Origin: GCA-002708315 sp964460905
GTDB lineage: Bacteria > Bacteroidota > Bacteroidia > Bacteroidales > F082
Assembly: GCA_964460905.1 (NCBI GenBank)
Contig: CAYWRM010000002.1
Coordinates: forward strand, 62,001-126,000
Direction: 5' to 3'
DNA: 64,000 bases
In this document: piece by piece, positions 16,907 to 26,364 of the stretch
How the letters are laid out: each line of letters begins with the position of its first letter
How positions within the stretch are numbered: the first letter of the stretch is position 1
Translations under genes and position numbers: made by a program
Notes under the pieces: model-generated
What the model was told of the DNA's origin: nothing
The model's database searches: none
What the model saw: the letters and a program-made list of their open reading frames with translations, nothing else

Positions 16907-17245
16907 ATGACTAATTTAAGAAATTCAATTCAACTAATCGGACGCCTGGGAATGGATCCTGAAACAAAAACATTTGGCGACAACAAATCAAAAGTAAGAT
17001 TCTCACTTGCAACATCTGAGTATTATAACAACAAAGATGGCGAGCGCCAGGAAGAAACACAATGGCATAATGTGGTTGCTTATGGCAAAACCGCAGAGAT
17101 AGCTGAAAAATATCTGAAAAAAGGCCAGGAGATTGCAATAGGCGGAAAGTTAATTTACCGCTCATGGGATGACAAAGATGGGAAAACGAACTATATTACT
17201 GAAGTTATTGCAAGCGAAATTGTGATGTTTGATAAGAAAAAATAA
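16907..17245 (+). CDS. ssb: Single-stranded DNA-binding protein, short form
   Basis: 112 residues forming one OB-fold: NSIQLIGRLGMDPETK, VRFSLATSE, ETQWHNVVAYGKTAEIAEKY and YRSWDDKDGKTNYITEV all fit bacterial SSB. SSB coats single-stranded DNA during replication and repair. The protein ends right after the fold (FDKKK) and lacks the acidic DDIPF-like tail that recruits partner proteins. Bacteroidetes often have such a short form beside a full-length SSB elsewhere. It is monocistronic, with a strong terminator 25 bp downstream. Confidence 0.93.
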   Translation: MTNLRNSIQLIGRLGMDPETKTFGDNKSKVRFSLATSEYYNNKDGERQEETQWHNVVAYGKTAEIAEKYLKKGQEIAIGGKLIYRSWDDKDGKTNYITEVIASEIVMFDKKK

Positions 17246-17270
17246 GCATTAAATTCTGCATATTATTGGT

Positions 17271-17308
17271 CGGGTTGTAAAAGTAAAATTTTGCAACCCG
17301 TTTTTTTT
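17271..17308 (+). terminator. Rho-independent terminator of ssb
   Basis: CGGGTTGTAAAA (17271-17282) pairs with TTTTGCAACCCG (17289-17300), with one G-T pair and a short loop. A run of eight T follows (17301-17308). A classic intrinsic terminator just after ssb. Confidence 0.92.
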
Positions 17309-17372
17309 GAACAAATAACTTGCTATACTGACGCGTATTTTGTATATTTACATCGCAACAAAACTTATAGTC

Positions 17373-18488
17373 ATGTCTGAAAGAATACGAACATTAGCCA
17401 CACTTACATACATGAGAGCACAATTGCTATGTGCAATGCTCGAAGATAATGGTATCGAATGTTTCTTAACAAATATTAATCGTATTAAAGAGGCTCCGGG
17501 AGGTGTTAAGGTTAAAATAAATGAAACAGATGCCAGGAGTGCCATGGATATCTACAAGAATTTTAAAGGTGCTTTTGGCAAGGAAAAAGAATCTGCTGTT
17601 AGTTATATGAAAAGTATAAGAAGAATTTTAGTTCCGGTTGATTTTACTTCTCATTCGGAAAATGCTATTCATTATGCCCTGTTAGTTGCCTCGCATTTAA
17701 AAGCGAATATAAAACTTTTTAATGCCTATCTCGATCCAATGGGAACTCCTCATTCATATTTTGAATCTTATGCTTATCATCCTGATTTTGACAAAATAGT
17801 GAGAGAAATTGAGGAAGAGACAGAGAGAAATTTAAAGGCCTTGAAAAGTAGAGTAGTTAATTTAATTAAAAAAAAGAAGATTGTTGGAGTAAAGGTGTCA
17901 TATGATATGGCTAAGGGAAATGCTGTAAATGCGGTATTACTTGAAGCAGAAGAGTATAACCCGGGTATTATAATTATGGGGACACGGGGGAGTGAACTTG
18001 AAGGATTAAGGTCGTTTGGAAGTTTCACATCACAAATCATTGATAAATCACCTATTCCCATACTTGCTATTCCATCAGGATATGATTCTCAGAATATAGA
18101 TTCCCCTAAGCGAATATTATATGCATCTGATTTTAATCATACGGATTTTTCTGCCTTAAACAGATTAAGTACAATAGCTAATCCATTTAATTCAAAAGTA
18201 TTCTGTGTTCATGTTGCTGAACAAAAAATAAAAAAGGAAGATGAATTACTTATGCTTGAATTAAGAAAGTATTTATTTGATGTGCTGGGTGAAGTAAATA
18301 TTGAATGTGGTTTGCTTGAGAGTGATAATATGCAGGAAGGAATTGAAAAATTTATTATCTCACGTAATATTGACGTGCTTGCACTCACCACTCGTAAAAG
18401 AAATTTACTACAGCAACTATTTAGTCCAAGTATTACAAAAAAGTTCCTTTTTCAATCAAATATTCCTTTGCTTATTTTTCAGTCGTGA
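17373..18488 (+). CDS. DUF2007 domain fused to a tandem universal stress protein
   Basis: 371 residues from the ATG at 17373 (MSERIRTL); an upstream in-frame ATG at 17340 adds 11 unlikely residues. Residues 1-60 resemble DUF2007 (putative signal-transducing domain: LTYMRAQLLCAMLEDNGIE). Two Usp domains follow: about 78-235 (RRILVPVDFTSHSENAIHYA; ending MGTRGSELEGLRSFGSFTSQ) and about 245-371 (KRILYASDFNHTDF). The first keeps the G-x2-G-x9-G-S/T nucleotide motif in part; the second lacks it (TTRKRNLLQQLFSPS). A cytoplasmic stress-survival role is inferred. It is monocistronic. Confidence 0.82.
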   Translation: MSERIRTLATLTYMRAQLLCAMLEDNGIECFLTNINRIKEAPGGVKVKINETDARSAMDIYKNFKGAFGKEKESAVSYMKSIRRILVPVDFTSHSENAIHYALLVASHLKANIKLFNAYLDPMGTPHSYFESYAYHPDFDKIVREIEEETERNLKALKSRVVNLIKKKKIVGVKVSYDMAKGNAVNAVLLEAEEYNPGIIIMGTRGSELEGLRSFGSFTSQIIDKSPIPILAIPSGYDSQNIDSPKRILYASDFNHTDFSALNRLSTIANPFNSKVFCVHVAEQKIKKEDELLMLELRKYLFDVLGEVNIECGLLESDNMQEGIEKFIISRNIDVLALTTRKRNLLQQLFSPSITKKFLFQSNIPLLIFQS

Positions 18489-18511
18489 CCATAATCACTT
18501 AGTATTTTAAT

Positions 18512-18538
18512 CTGGTTTAAGTTTTAAACTTAAACCAG
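18512..18538. terminator. Bidirectional hairpin between convergent genes
   Basis: CTGGTTTAAG (18512-18521) and CTTAAACCAG (18529-18538) form a perfect 10-bp stem with a 7-base loop. It lies 24 bp after the stress protein and 18 bp from the convergent YraN gene end. The flanks are T-rich but lack a long T run. Confidence 0.7.
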
Positions 18539-18555
18539 TTACTTATATCAAACCC

Positions 18556-18915
18556 TCAATCTGGGTAAAAAGCATCAACAATGTGATGTATTTTTGTTTC
18601 TTTATTATTTAATATTATTGCCACAATATCAAATCGGGTATCTACATCTAAGTTATTTTCCACAAGATAAGCTTCAGTAGCTCGTATTAAAAATTTTTCT
18701 TTTTGTGAATCTACAGCATCTTCAGGGAATCCATAGAAGTCAGTACTTCTGGTTTTTACTTCAACTATAACAATTTCATCACCGTCTCTGGCAATAATGT
18801 CTATTTCGTCTTTATCATAACGCCAGTTTTTAGCAATAATATCATAACCTTTATCACGAAGAAATTTTTCTGCGAGTTCTTCTCCTTTTTTGCCAAGTTC
18901 GTTGTGCCGGGCCAT
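18556..18915 (-). CDS. YraN family (UPF0102) nuclease-fold protein
   Basis: 119 residues, normal length. The family signature is intact: ELGKKGEELAEKFLRDKGYDIIAKNWR, then DEIDIIARDGDEIVIVEVKTR, the E...D...ExK core of a restriction-endonuclease-like fold. Physiological role is not settled; a Holliday-junction or DNA-processing function has been suggested by fold. Its ATG at 18915 shares one base with the stop of the upstream MBL hydrolase, so translation is coupled. Confidence 0.88.
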   Translation of the reverse strand: MARHNELGKKGEELAEKFLRDKGYDIIAKNWRYDKDEIDIIARDGDEIVIVEVKTRSTDFYGFPEDAVDSQKEKFLIRATEAYLVENNLDVDTRFDIVAIILNNKETKIHHIVDAFYPD

Positions 18916-19757
18916 TATAATAACTCACTTAACTTTCCTGAGTCTTTAACTCTAACCCCTTTCGGAGTATCTTGTAATGTACAAGCTTCGTTATATAAAT
19001 CGTGTTCAAAAAACAATATGTAGTTGTTTTCTAATGCATCCTTAAAAAAGCGTTCTTTATCTTTAAGAGTTAGCAATGGTCTGGTATCATAAGCTATAAT
19101 CCATGGCATTGGAATATGGACTGTCGCCGGAAGTAAATCGGCCATAAAAACAACAGTTCTTCCATCAACATTTATGTGGGGAATAACTTGCCCATCGGTA
19201 TGTCCATTGTACATTTTAAATGTAATATTTGGAATAAATTCTCCCTCTTCATCAATTAAATTTAGTTTGCCACTTTCTTCAATTGGTGCTATATTCTCTT
19301 TCAGAAACGAAGCTTTTTCACGACGATTTGGATTAGTTGCCCAGTCGTATTGTTTTTTGCTAGTCCAGTATGTAGCATTTGGAAATGCTAGTTCATAACC
19401 TGTTTTGTCTTCATTCCATTTTATGCTTCCACCACAATGATCGAAATGCATATGAGTAAGTATAACATCAGTTATATTTTCAGGGGTTTCGCCTACTTTA
19501 GCAAGAGAAGCTTCAAGAGTATCATCGCCATTTAGATAATAGTGTTTTAGCCATTTTTGATCTTGTTTGTAACCAATACCATTATCAATTAATATTTTTC
19601 TGTCGCCATCAACAATTAACAAACATCTCATCGACCAGTTACATAAATTGTTTTCATCAGCAGGATATACTTTTTGCCACATTACTTTTGGAACAACTCC
19701 AAACATGGCGCCGCCATCTAATTTTAAATTACCTGTTTCTATGGGGTATAATTTCAT
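18915..19757 (-). CDS. MBL-fold metallo-hydrolase
   Basis: 280 residues from the ATG at 19757 (MKLYPIETG), preferred over an upstream in-frame Met at 19796. The metallo-beta-lactamase metal site is visible: THMHFDHCGG (H-x-H-x-D-H), a later His in YNGHTDGQV, Asp in FMADLLP and a final His in EHDLYNEA. The fold hydrolyses esters, lactones or thioesters. Overall layout resembles the lactonase-like branch (ILIDNGIGYKQD, KQYDWATNPNRREKASF), but the substrate is unknown. Co-transcribed with yraN. Confidence 0.85.
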   Translation of the reverse strand: MKLYPIETGNLKLDGGAMFGVVPKVMWQKVYPADENNLCNWSMRCLLIVDGDRKILIDNGIGYKQDQKWLKHYYLNGDDTLEASLAKVGETPENITDVILTHMHFDHCGGSIKWNEDKTGYELAFPNATYWTSKKQYDWATNPNRREKASFLKENIAPIEESGKLNLIDEEGEFIPNITFKMYNGHTDGQVIPHINVDGRTVVFMADLLPATVHIPMPWIIAYDTRPLLTLKDKERFFKDALENNYILFFEHDLYNEACTLQDTPKGVRVKDSGKLSELL

Positions 19758-19937
19758 GTTCAATTTCTTAATATATGTAATATTTTTAGGAAGCAAAGTT
19801 ATGATTTTTTGGGGGATAGGGCATTATGGGGTTTGAGGGTTGTCGAGTTGTCAAGTTGTCGAACTAACGATGGCAACAATGACAACAATTTAAAGATTAC
19901 CCATACACCATTATACCTTCACTCCCTATTCCAACCA

Positions 19938-21197
19938 TTACAGTACATTCAACCTATTGGCATCTTGTTTTATAAAAATAAAAAGTAATACTGTAAAAGC
20001 CCATAATGAAGAGCCTCCATAGCTAAAAAATGGTAGAGGAATACCAACTACGGGAGCAAGACCAATTGTCATGCCTATGTTAATAGCGAAATGAAAAAAT
20101 AATATTGAGGCTACACCATAACCATAAATTCTGCTAAATTTAGATCGCTGTCGTTCTGCAAGTACAACAATGCGTATTAGTAAAGTTAGATATAACAAAA
20201 TAACAAATGTAACTCCTGTAAACCCCCATTCTTCTCCCACAGTACAAAAAATAAAATCGGTACTTTGCTCAGGAACAAAATTATAACGGGTTAGCACACC
20301 TTTTCTAAATCCTTTGCCGGTTAAACCTCCTGAGCCAATTGCAATTTTTGATTGGTTAACATTATAACCGGCACCACGAAGATCTTGTTCGATGCCAAGT
20401 AATACATTAATCCGTTTTTTTTGATGTGGTTCAAGAACATTTTCAAATGCATAATTTACACTAAACACAAATGCTGAAGACAATACCAATATTACTAATA
20501 TTGATTTCCAAAATTGACGAAAACTTTTAATAAACAGTATAATAAAAATGACAAGAGCAATAAGTGCCCCAATAACATATAGTTCGCTAAATAGTAAAGT
20601 AACTATAAATAGCGTTGCCATAACCAGGCCAACAATTAATATTAATCCGGAAAATCCTTCACGAAACAGAACAATTACAAAAGAAAAATACACCAGTGCC
20701 GAACCTGTATCGTTTTGAAGTAGAATAAGTAAAGCCGGGACAAAAAGAATAGAGAGAGACAATAGTTTTGTCCTTATTTGTCTCATGTCTATATTTAACG
20801 TGTCTAAATATTTTGCCATTGCAAGTGCCGTTGCAAATTTTGCAAACTCGGCAGGCTGAATGGCAAAACCCCCAATTTTGAACCATGATTTTGATCCTGC
20901 AACTGTACTTCCAAAAAAGAGCACGCCGATTAGAATGAGCAGCATTCCAAAATAGAAGAAAAACGAAAATGCGCTAAAAAACTTAGCATCAATTACCAAT
21001 ATTGTTAAAGCTAATACAGTTGCAAACCCTATCCACATTAACTGTTTTCCATATCTTGTAGAAACATCAAACAGGGTTGTAACATCTTCACCTGCTGAGG
21101 CTGTGAATATACTTAGCCACCCCATTGTTACCAAAATCATGTAAATGGTTACAGTTAACCAGTCGATATTACCTGATATTTTTTCTCTTACTCTCAA
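19938..21197 (-). CDS. rodA: Rod shape-determining peptidoglycan polymerase RodA
   Basis: 419 residues, SEDS family with about ten membrane helices. RodA is the glycosyltransferase of the elongasome and works with PBP2. Family landmarks are SKSWFKIGGFAIQPAEFAK, the catalytic-loop Asp in LLQNDTGSALVY, IAIGSGGLTGKGF, NFVPEQSTDFIFCTVGEEWGF and the C-terminal PLPFFSYGGSSL. The start is 1 bp downstream of the mrdA stop, so the two are translated together. The usual mreBCD genes do not precede it here. Confidence 0.95.
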   Translation of the reverse strand: MRVREKISGNIDWLTVTIYMILVTMGWLSIFTASAGEDVTTLFDVSTRYGKQLMWIGFATVLALTILVIDAKFFSAFSFFFYFGMLLILIGVLFFGSTVAGSKSWFKIGGFAIQPAEFAKFATALAMAKYLDTLNIDMRQIRTKLLSLSILFVPALLILLQNDTGSALVYFSFVIVLFREGFSGLILIVGLVMATLFIVTLLFSELYVIGALIALVIFIILFIKSFRQFWKSILVILVLSSAFVFSVNYAFENVLEPHQKKRINVLLGIEQDLRGAGYNVNQSKIAIGSGGLTGKGFRKGVLTRYNFVPEQSTDFIFCTVGEEWGFTGVTFVILLYLTLLIRIVVLAERQRSKFSRIYGYGVASILFFHFAINIGMTIGLAPVVGIPLPFFSYGGSSLWAFTVLLFIFIKQDANRLNVL

Positions 21198-21198
21198 A

Positions 21199-23022
21199 TT
21201 ATTCTTTAATATTATGAATTAAATCTCTTTCCATAATTCTCTTTTCCAGATTTGGCCTGCTTATTTTACTTGTTAAATATTTTTCAATCATCAAACTAGC
21301 TATTGGTGCGGCCCATGTTGAACCAAACCCTGCATTTTCAACTATTACCGAAATTGCAATTTGAGGGTTATCTATAGGTGCAAAAGCAATAAACATGGAG
21401 TGGTCATCACCATGTGGATTCTGAACAGTTCCCGTTTTCCCACATTGCTTTATGCTATCGAGGGCATACCATCTTGCAGTTCCATGTTCTGCCTCAAACA
21501 CGTTAAGCATAGCTTTCCTAACAATATCAAAATTACCAGGATCAATTGTTGTTAATTTTTTTACCTTAAATTCAGGCATTGCATTTTCTTCACCTTCAAT
21601 TTTCACAAGCAAATGAGGCGGATAGTAATAACCTTTATTTGCAATAACAACTGACATGTTAGCTAGTTGAATTGGTGTTAAAAGTATTTCTCCCTGACCG
21701 ATACTTAGTGATCGTACAGTTAGTGCATTCCAATGCCCTTTGTACAGCTTATCAAAATATTCATTACTTGGAATATTACCACTTACTTCAAAAGGAATAT
21801 CGGTATTAAACTTGTGTCCAAAACCAAAACTAACAACATTATTATACCAGTGTTTATAGCCTTCATGAGAATTATTATACTTAGGATTCTCCAATATACT
21901 TTTAAATGTATTCCAAAAATATGGATTACACGATTGTTCGATAGCTTCAGGTAAATTTAGTGGCGTTTTATGATCGTGAGTACATTTAATTGGTCTTGAC
22001 AATTTTCCTTGACAACTGTATTTCGTCTCAAGACGGGCAGTTTTTTCTTGTAATCCTACAAGAGCATTAACCATTTTAAAAGTTGACCCGGGGGGGTATG
22101 TGCCCATTGTGGCTCTATTCATTAATGGCACTAGCGAATCATTAAGCAATTTTGAATAATTCTCAGACCGTTCTCTTCCAACAAGTAAATTTGGATTATA
22201 TCCCGGACTACTGATAAGTGATAAAATTTCTCCTGTTTGTGGGTCAATTGCAACAATACTGCCTTTTTTATTATGCATTAACTGTTCTCCGTAAAGCTGA
22301 AGTTGGGCATCTATGCCAAGATGAATATCTTTTCCTGCTGTTGCAATTGTGTCAAACCCCCCTTCTTTATATTTTCCTTTTACACGGTTGTGAACATCTA
22401 CTTCAACAATACTCATCCCATTTTTTCCACGAAGAGTTTTTTCATAATATCTTTCAATTCCTGATTTTCCAATATAATCACCTGAACGATAAAACTTATC
22501 TCTGCTTATTTCTTTTTTATTTACCTCACCAATACTTCCTAACATATGTCCTGCTATTGGCATCGGGTATTGTCTTAATGTACGCGTCTGGAAATAAAAG
22601 CCATTGAACTGGTATAGTTTTTCCTGAATTTTCCCAATGTCTTTTTTTGATATTTGTTTTAGAAAAGTTGATGGTTTATAGTAAGAATAATGCTTTGCTT
22701 TTTTTATCTGTTTTAGAAAAGTAATTTTGTCGATACCTGTTAATTTACAAAAAAGCGATGTATCAATATTTTTCATTTGACGTGGTATAATCATCAAATC
22801 ATAGGCAGCCTCGTTAAAAACAAGTAGTTCATTATTTCTATCATAAATAAGTCCTCGGGGTGGGTATTCACGAACTTTTCGAAGTACAATATTATCTGCG
22901 CTAAACTTATAACTATTATCAATAACCTGTAAATAAAAGAGGCGTATTATAAATATCAAGGCAACCAGGATGAAAATCCCAATTATTACGTTTTTTCTTG
23001 AAGAATAGTCCTTTGAATACAT
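21199..23022 (-). CDS. mrdA: Penicillin-binding protein 2 (elongasome transpeptidase)
   Basis: 607 residues. One membrane anchor (about 11-31) is followed by the dimerisation region with REYPPRGLIYDRN (about 51-63) and the transpeptidase domain. All three active-site motifs are present: S313-T-F-K316, S364-C-N366 and K529-T-G531. PBP2 cross-links new peptidoglycan during cylindrical growth and activates RodA. The gene pair mrdA-rodA, overlapping closely, implies a rod-shaped or elongating cell. Upstream lies a divergently oriented C10 protease gene. Confidence 0.95.
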   Translation of the reverse strand: MYSKDYSSRKNVIIGIFILVALIFIIRLFYLQVIDNSYKFSADNIVLRKVREYPPRGLIYDRNNELLVFNEAAYDLMIIPRQMKNIDTSLFCKLTGIDKITFLKQIKKAKHYSYYKPSTFLKQISKKDIGKIQEKLYQFNGFYFQTRTLRQYPMPIAGHMLGSIGEVNKKEISRDKFYRSGDYIGKSGIERYYEKTLRGKNGMSIVEVDVHNRVKGKYKEGGFDTIATAGKDIHLGIDAQLQLYGEQLMHNKKGSIVAIDPQTGEILSLISSPGYNPNLLVGRERSENYSKLLNDSLVPLMNRATMGTYPPGSTFKMVNALVGLQEKTARLETKYSCQGKLSRPIKCTHDHKTPLNLPEAIEQSCNPYFWNTFKSILENPKYNNSHEGYKHWYNNVVSFGFGHKFNTDIPFEVSGNIPSNEYFDKLYKGHWNALTVRSLSIGQGEILLTPIQLANMSVVIANKGYYYPPHLLVKIEGEENAMPEFKVKKLTTIDPGNFDIVRKAMLNVFEAEHGTARWYALDSIKQCGKTGTVQNPHGDDHSMFIAFAPIDNPQIAISVIVENAGFGSTWAAPIASLMIEKYLTSKISRPNLEKRIMERDLIHNIKE

Positions 23023-23213
23023 GTATAGTCTACAATATCAACTCCTTGTGCCAGGGGTAAAAATGATTACAAAGCTAATAAAATAGTAAGAGAATATTTA
23101 CTAATATTTAGCGAATATTCAATAAACCCATACACTTATTCATTTAGTTTGCTTTTTTTCATTCAATTTGTTAGTTTTACTGTATCAATCAAAATAAATC
23201 TAAAATAGGAAAC

Positions 23214-25769
23214 ATGAAAAAAATCTTTACTTCTGTATTATTGACTTTTATATTGTTCAACTTTTCTTTTGCAGATAAGGTTGATGATGAAAAGGCACGT
23301 AAAGTTGCCATAGCGCACCTTTCACAAGTTCAGGATTTTGTTGGAAGCATAAATCTTGATCTTGCACAAATTTATAATACAACAATTCAATCGGCATTTA
23401 ATCCAAATGAATTTGAAAACACACCATTATTGTACATTTATAATATAGGTGATAATAATGGTATCATTTTGGTTTCCGGAGACGATGTCGCCAGCCCAAT
23501 ACTTGGTTATACCATGTCAGGAAGTTTTGATATCAATAATCTTCCATATAATTTTAAAAAATGGATTGAAGGTTACAAAAGTCAAATAAGATATGCTGTT
23601 GAAAATGAGCTGGAAGCAGAGGTTTCGGTTAAGGAATTGTGGGTAAAGCTAATTAATGGTGACATTTCTAGTCAAACTAAATCTAATGCTTCAGTTGGGC
23701 CATTATGTACCACTACATGGAATCAAAGCCCGTATTACAATGCACAATGTCCGGGTGGTTCTGTAACAGGATGTGTGGCAACGGCGATGGCTCAGGTAAT
23801 GAAATTTTGGAATCACCCGGCACAAGGAACAGGTATGCACTCATACAATCATGATACTTATGGTACATTATCGGCAAATTTTGGAGGCACCTCATATCAA
23901 TGGGCATCAATGCCTGGCTCAATTAGTGGTCCAAATGATGCCATTGCTACTTTAATGTATCATTGTGGTGTTAGTGTTGATATGGATTATAGTCCTGAGT
24001 CGAGTGGGGCATGGGTTATTGAAAATGATAAACCTGTTTGTTCCGAAAGTGCACTCAAAAATTATTTTGGATATAGCAGTTCACTACATGGCGAAGAACG
24101 TGACAATTACACAACAAGTCAGTGGACAAATATGTTAAGGGCTGATATTAATGCAGGCAGACCTCTTGTTTATGCAGGTTTTGGTTCTGGTGGCGGACAT
24201 GCATTTGTATGTGATGGCTATAATGATGGTGACTTTTTTCACTTTAACTGGGGATGGGGAAGTTATTATGACGGTTTCTTTCATATTGATGCTCTCGATC
24301 CGGGTGGTACAGGTACAGGAGGTGGAACAGGTGGTTACAATTCTGGTCATCAGGCAATTTTTGGTGTTGTTCCCGAAACAACTACATCTACAAGTGACTT
24401 AAGGTTATATAATCAAAGTATTTCGGTTACTCCTAATACAATTTCACTTGGCCAGGGCTTTTCAGTTTCTGCTGATATTGGAAATTTTGGTCAATATAAT
24501 TTTACTGGTGAATTTGCAGCTTTTATTTTTGATAATAATGGCAATGTTATTGATGATGTACAAACCTTTAGTGGAACAATTATTACTAATGAATGGAATA
24601 CGTTAACATTTGTAACAGAAGGAATAAGTACACTTCTTCCCGGAAGCTATACTATAAGTGTTTATTTCAAGCCCCCTGGTGAAGATTGGATAAGAGTGGG
24701 AAATGGTGACTATTCCAATACAGCAAATTTGTTAGTTGCTAACGAAAGTGATATTGAACTTTATTCGGATATGATTATAAGTTGCGGAACTACAATAACA
24801 AACAATCAGGCATTTCATGTTTCAGTTGATATAGCAAATTATGGTAGTTCTACTTTTTATGGCACAGTTGACATATCGATCTACGATCTGGAAGGTTATT
24901 TTGTTGAAACAATTGAAACTTTAAGCGGTGTTGCTTTTGATGGTGGGTACTACTATGAAAAGGTATTTAGTACAAACGGCATTAATGTTGAACCTGGTAG
25001 TTATCTGTTAGCGTTATTGCATAAACCTGATGGCGGTGATTGGACTCTTTCCGGTTCAACATTATATCCTAACCCAATTCAGGTTATTGTTCGTGCACCA
25101 GGCGAAACACTTGATATTTATGAACCAAATGACAGCGAGAGTAGTGCTGAAAATTTAACTGTGAATTTCTCAGGAAATAATGCCTCCGTTTATACTACTG
25201 GATCAAATTCTCACAGCGGTATAGATTATGATTATTATAACATTAATCTTCCATCAGGATATGATTATACTATAGTAGCACGTGCTCATGATTCGTACAA
25301 TAGTGGAAATGGTCAAACATATACGAACGATGTGGTATGGTCATATAAATCAGGTGCATTTTGGTCGATTGCAATTGATGATGTTATGAATGGAAATATT
25401 AATGTTTACAATGGTGGTACGGTTATGTTTCATGCAGCCCCTTATTTCTTAGGCGAAACCGGAACATATTTGCTGGATATTCAAATAGTAAGAATGCCTT
25501 TAGGTATTGATGATAATGAAAACTTTGGAAAATTAGTAGTTTACCCTGTTCCTGTAGTTGATGTCCTTAATTTGAATATTACTGATAATGTTGAAGTTAA
25601 CAAGATTCAAATTATGGATATAAGTGGGAAAACTATTTTGATTATTGATAATCCCGTAACGCAGAATAACAAACATGCAATTCCTGTTGAAAATTTTGAT
25701 GCTGGTACATATGTTATTATCATTACTACTGATTCTGAGGTTTTTCATAATAAATTCATAAAGAAATAA
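23214..25769 (+). CDS. C10 family (streptopain-like) cysteine protease with T9SS sorting domain
   Basis: 851 residues. Order: signal peptide (1-20), Spi-type propeptide (about 24-130, KARKVAIAHL...GIILVSGDD), C10 protease with nucleophile C187 (VTGCVATAMAQ) and H329 (GGGHAFVCDG) plus FNWGWG. Two similar beta-sandwich modules follow at about 390-515 and 516-640 (SDLRLYNQSI / SDIELYSDMI), then a PPC-like region and a sorting domain (YPVPVVDVLNL to HNKFIKK). The propeptide keeps the protease inactive until cleaved outside. Likely secreted by T9SS as a nutrient-scavenging or virulence-type protease. The next gene is 5 bp downstream. Confidence 0.9.
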   Translation: MKKIFTSVLLTFILFNFSFADKVDDEKARKVAIAHLSQVQDFVGSINLDLAQIYNTTIQSAFNPNEFENTPLLYIYNIGDNNGIILVSGDDVASPILGYTMSGSFDINNLPYNFKKWIEGYKSQIRYAVENELEAEVSVKELWVKLINGDISSQTKSNASVGPLCTTTWNQSPYYNAQCPGGSVTGCVATAMAQVMKFWNHPAQGTGMHSYNHDTYGTLSANFGGTSYQWASMPGSISGPNDAIATLMYHCGVSVDMDYSPESSGAWVIENDKPVCSESALKNYFGYSSSLHGEERDNYTTSQWTNMLRADINAGRPLVYAGFGSGGGHAFVCDGYNDGDFFHFNWGWGSYYDGFFHIDALDPGGTGTGGGTGGYNSGHQAIFGVVPETTTSTSDLRLYNQSISVTPNTISLGQGFSVSADIGNFGQYNFTGEFAAFIFDNNGNVIDDVQTFSGTIITNEWNTLTFVTEGISTLLPGSYTISVYFKPPGEDWIRVGNGDYSNTANLLVANESDIELYSDMIISCGTTITNNQAFHVSVDIANYGSSTFYGTVDISIYDLEGYFVETIETLSGVAFDGGYYYEKVFSTNGINVEPGSYLLALLHKPDGGDWTLSGSTLYPNPIQVIVRAPGETLDIYEPNDSESSAENLTVNFSGNNASVYTTGSNSHSGIDYDYYNINLPSGYDYTIVARAHDSYNSGNGQTYTNDVVWSYKSGAFWSIAIDDVMNGNINVYNGGTVMFHAAPYFLGETGTYLLDIQIVRMPLGIDDNENFGKLVVYPVPVVDVLNLNITDNVEVNKIQIMDISGKTILIIDNPVTQNNKHAIPVENFDAGTYVIIITTDSEVFHNKFIKK

Positions 25770-25774
25770 ATAAT

Positions 25775-26299
25775 ATGAACATTAATAAATTTATAGCCAT
25801 TCTTCTAATCGGAACAGTAGCATGGTCATGTGGTACTCAAAAAAAGGTTGATAATATGGATTCCAAAAAAAAGATAATTGAGGTTGATTATTCTGTAGGA
25901 CCAACAACCTATATCTACAAAACAAAAATGGATTATAGTAAGCTTGTTCCGGTTACATTATCAAATGATAAAACTAAGATTTCTTCTTTCCCTCATCCTA
26001 AAGATGTTTATTACAATGGAGAACTAGCTTATCCAACGCAATTAGAAGAAGGATATTTATTGGATAATCGCGGGATTTCTTCAAATGTTGCATTCTTAAA
26101 TATTACCTATGTGGAATATAGCAAACTTGAAAAAGCCCCATCAGCTGATAGTTTATATTTTATGATCATTGATAATGACCCATTGGTTGAATTGTATAAT
26201 TGTGGAAATCGTTATCAATATAAAGATGAAATTAATGAGCTGAATAATATGATTATTAAGAAGCAACTAAGCAAATGTAAGAAGGTTGTTATTGATTAG
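25775..26299 (+). CDS. Hypothetical lipoprotein downstream of C10 protease
   Basis: 174 residues. A lipoprotein signal (MNINKFIAILLIGTVAWSC, Cys19) is followed by a soluble domain with no motif I recognise (VDYSVGPTTYIYKTKMDYS, YYNGELAYPTQLEEGYLLDNRG). Starting 5 bp after the C10 protease stop, it is surely co-transcribed with it. By analogy with other C10 loci it could be a protease inhibitor or chaperone kept in the periplasm; this is inference from position only. Confidence 0.65.
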   Translation: MNINKFIAILLIGTVAWSCGTQKKVDNMDSKKKIIEVDYSVGPTTYIYKTKMDYSKLVPVTLSNDKTKISSFPHPKDVYYNGELAYPTQLEEGYLLDNRGISSNVAFLNITYVEYSKLEKAPSADSLYFMIIDNDPLVELYNCGNRYQYKDEINELNNMIIKKQLSKCKKVVID

Positions 26300-26314
26300 T
26301 ATTATTATGTGAAT

Positions 26315-26349
26315 AAAAAAAACCAGACTTATCCAGTCTGGTTTTTTTA
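26315..26349. terminator. Strong bidirectional terminator
   Basis: AACCAGACT (26321-26329) and AGTCTGGTT (26335-26343) form a perfect 9-bp stem with a 5-base loop. The stem is flanked by an A run (26315-26322) and a T run (26342-26348), so it works in both directions. It separates the convergent lipoprotein gene and the Omp28-type gene. Confidence 0.93.
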
Positions 26350-26364
26350 TAAAATAGCCAACGA

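Noticed and set aside
18915..19757. MBL-fold protein as an acyl-homoserine lactonase
   Set aside because: The layout fits the lactonase-like branch, but substrate residues cannot be judged and there is no quorum-sensing context; only the fold is claimed.
19797..19937. Repeated GTTGTCGAGTTGTC words before rodA's end
   Set aside because: Short imperfect repeats in a 140-bp gap between convergently placed gene ends; no structure or second copy supports a function.
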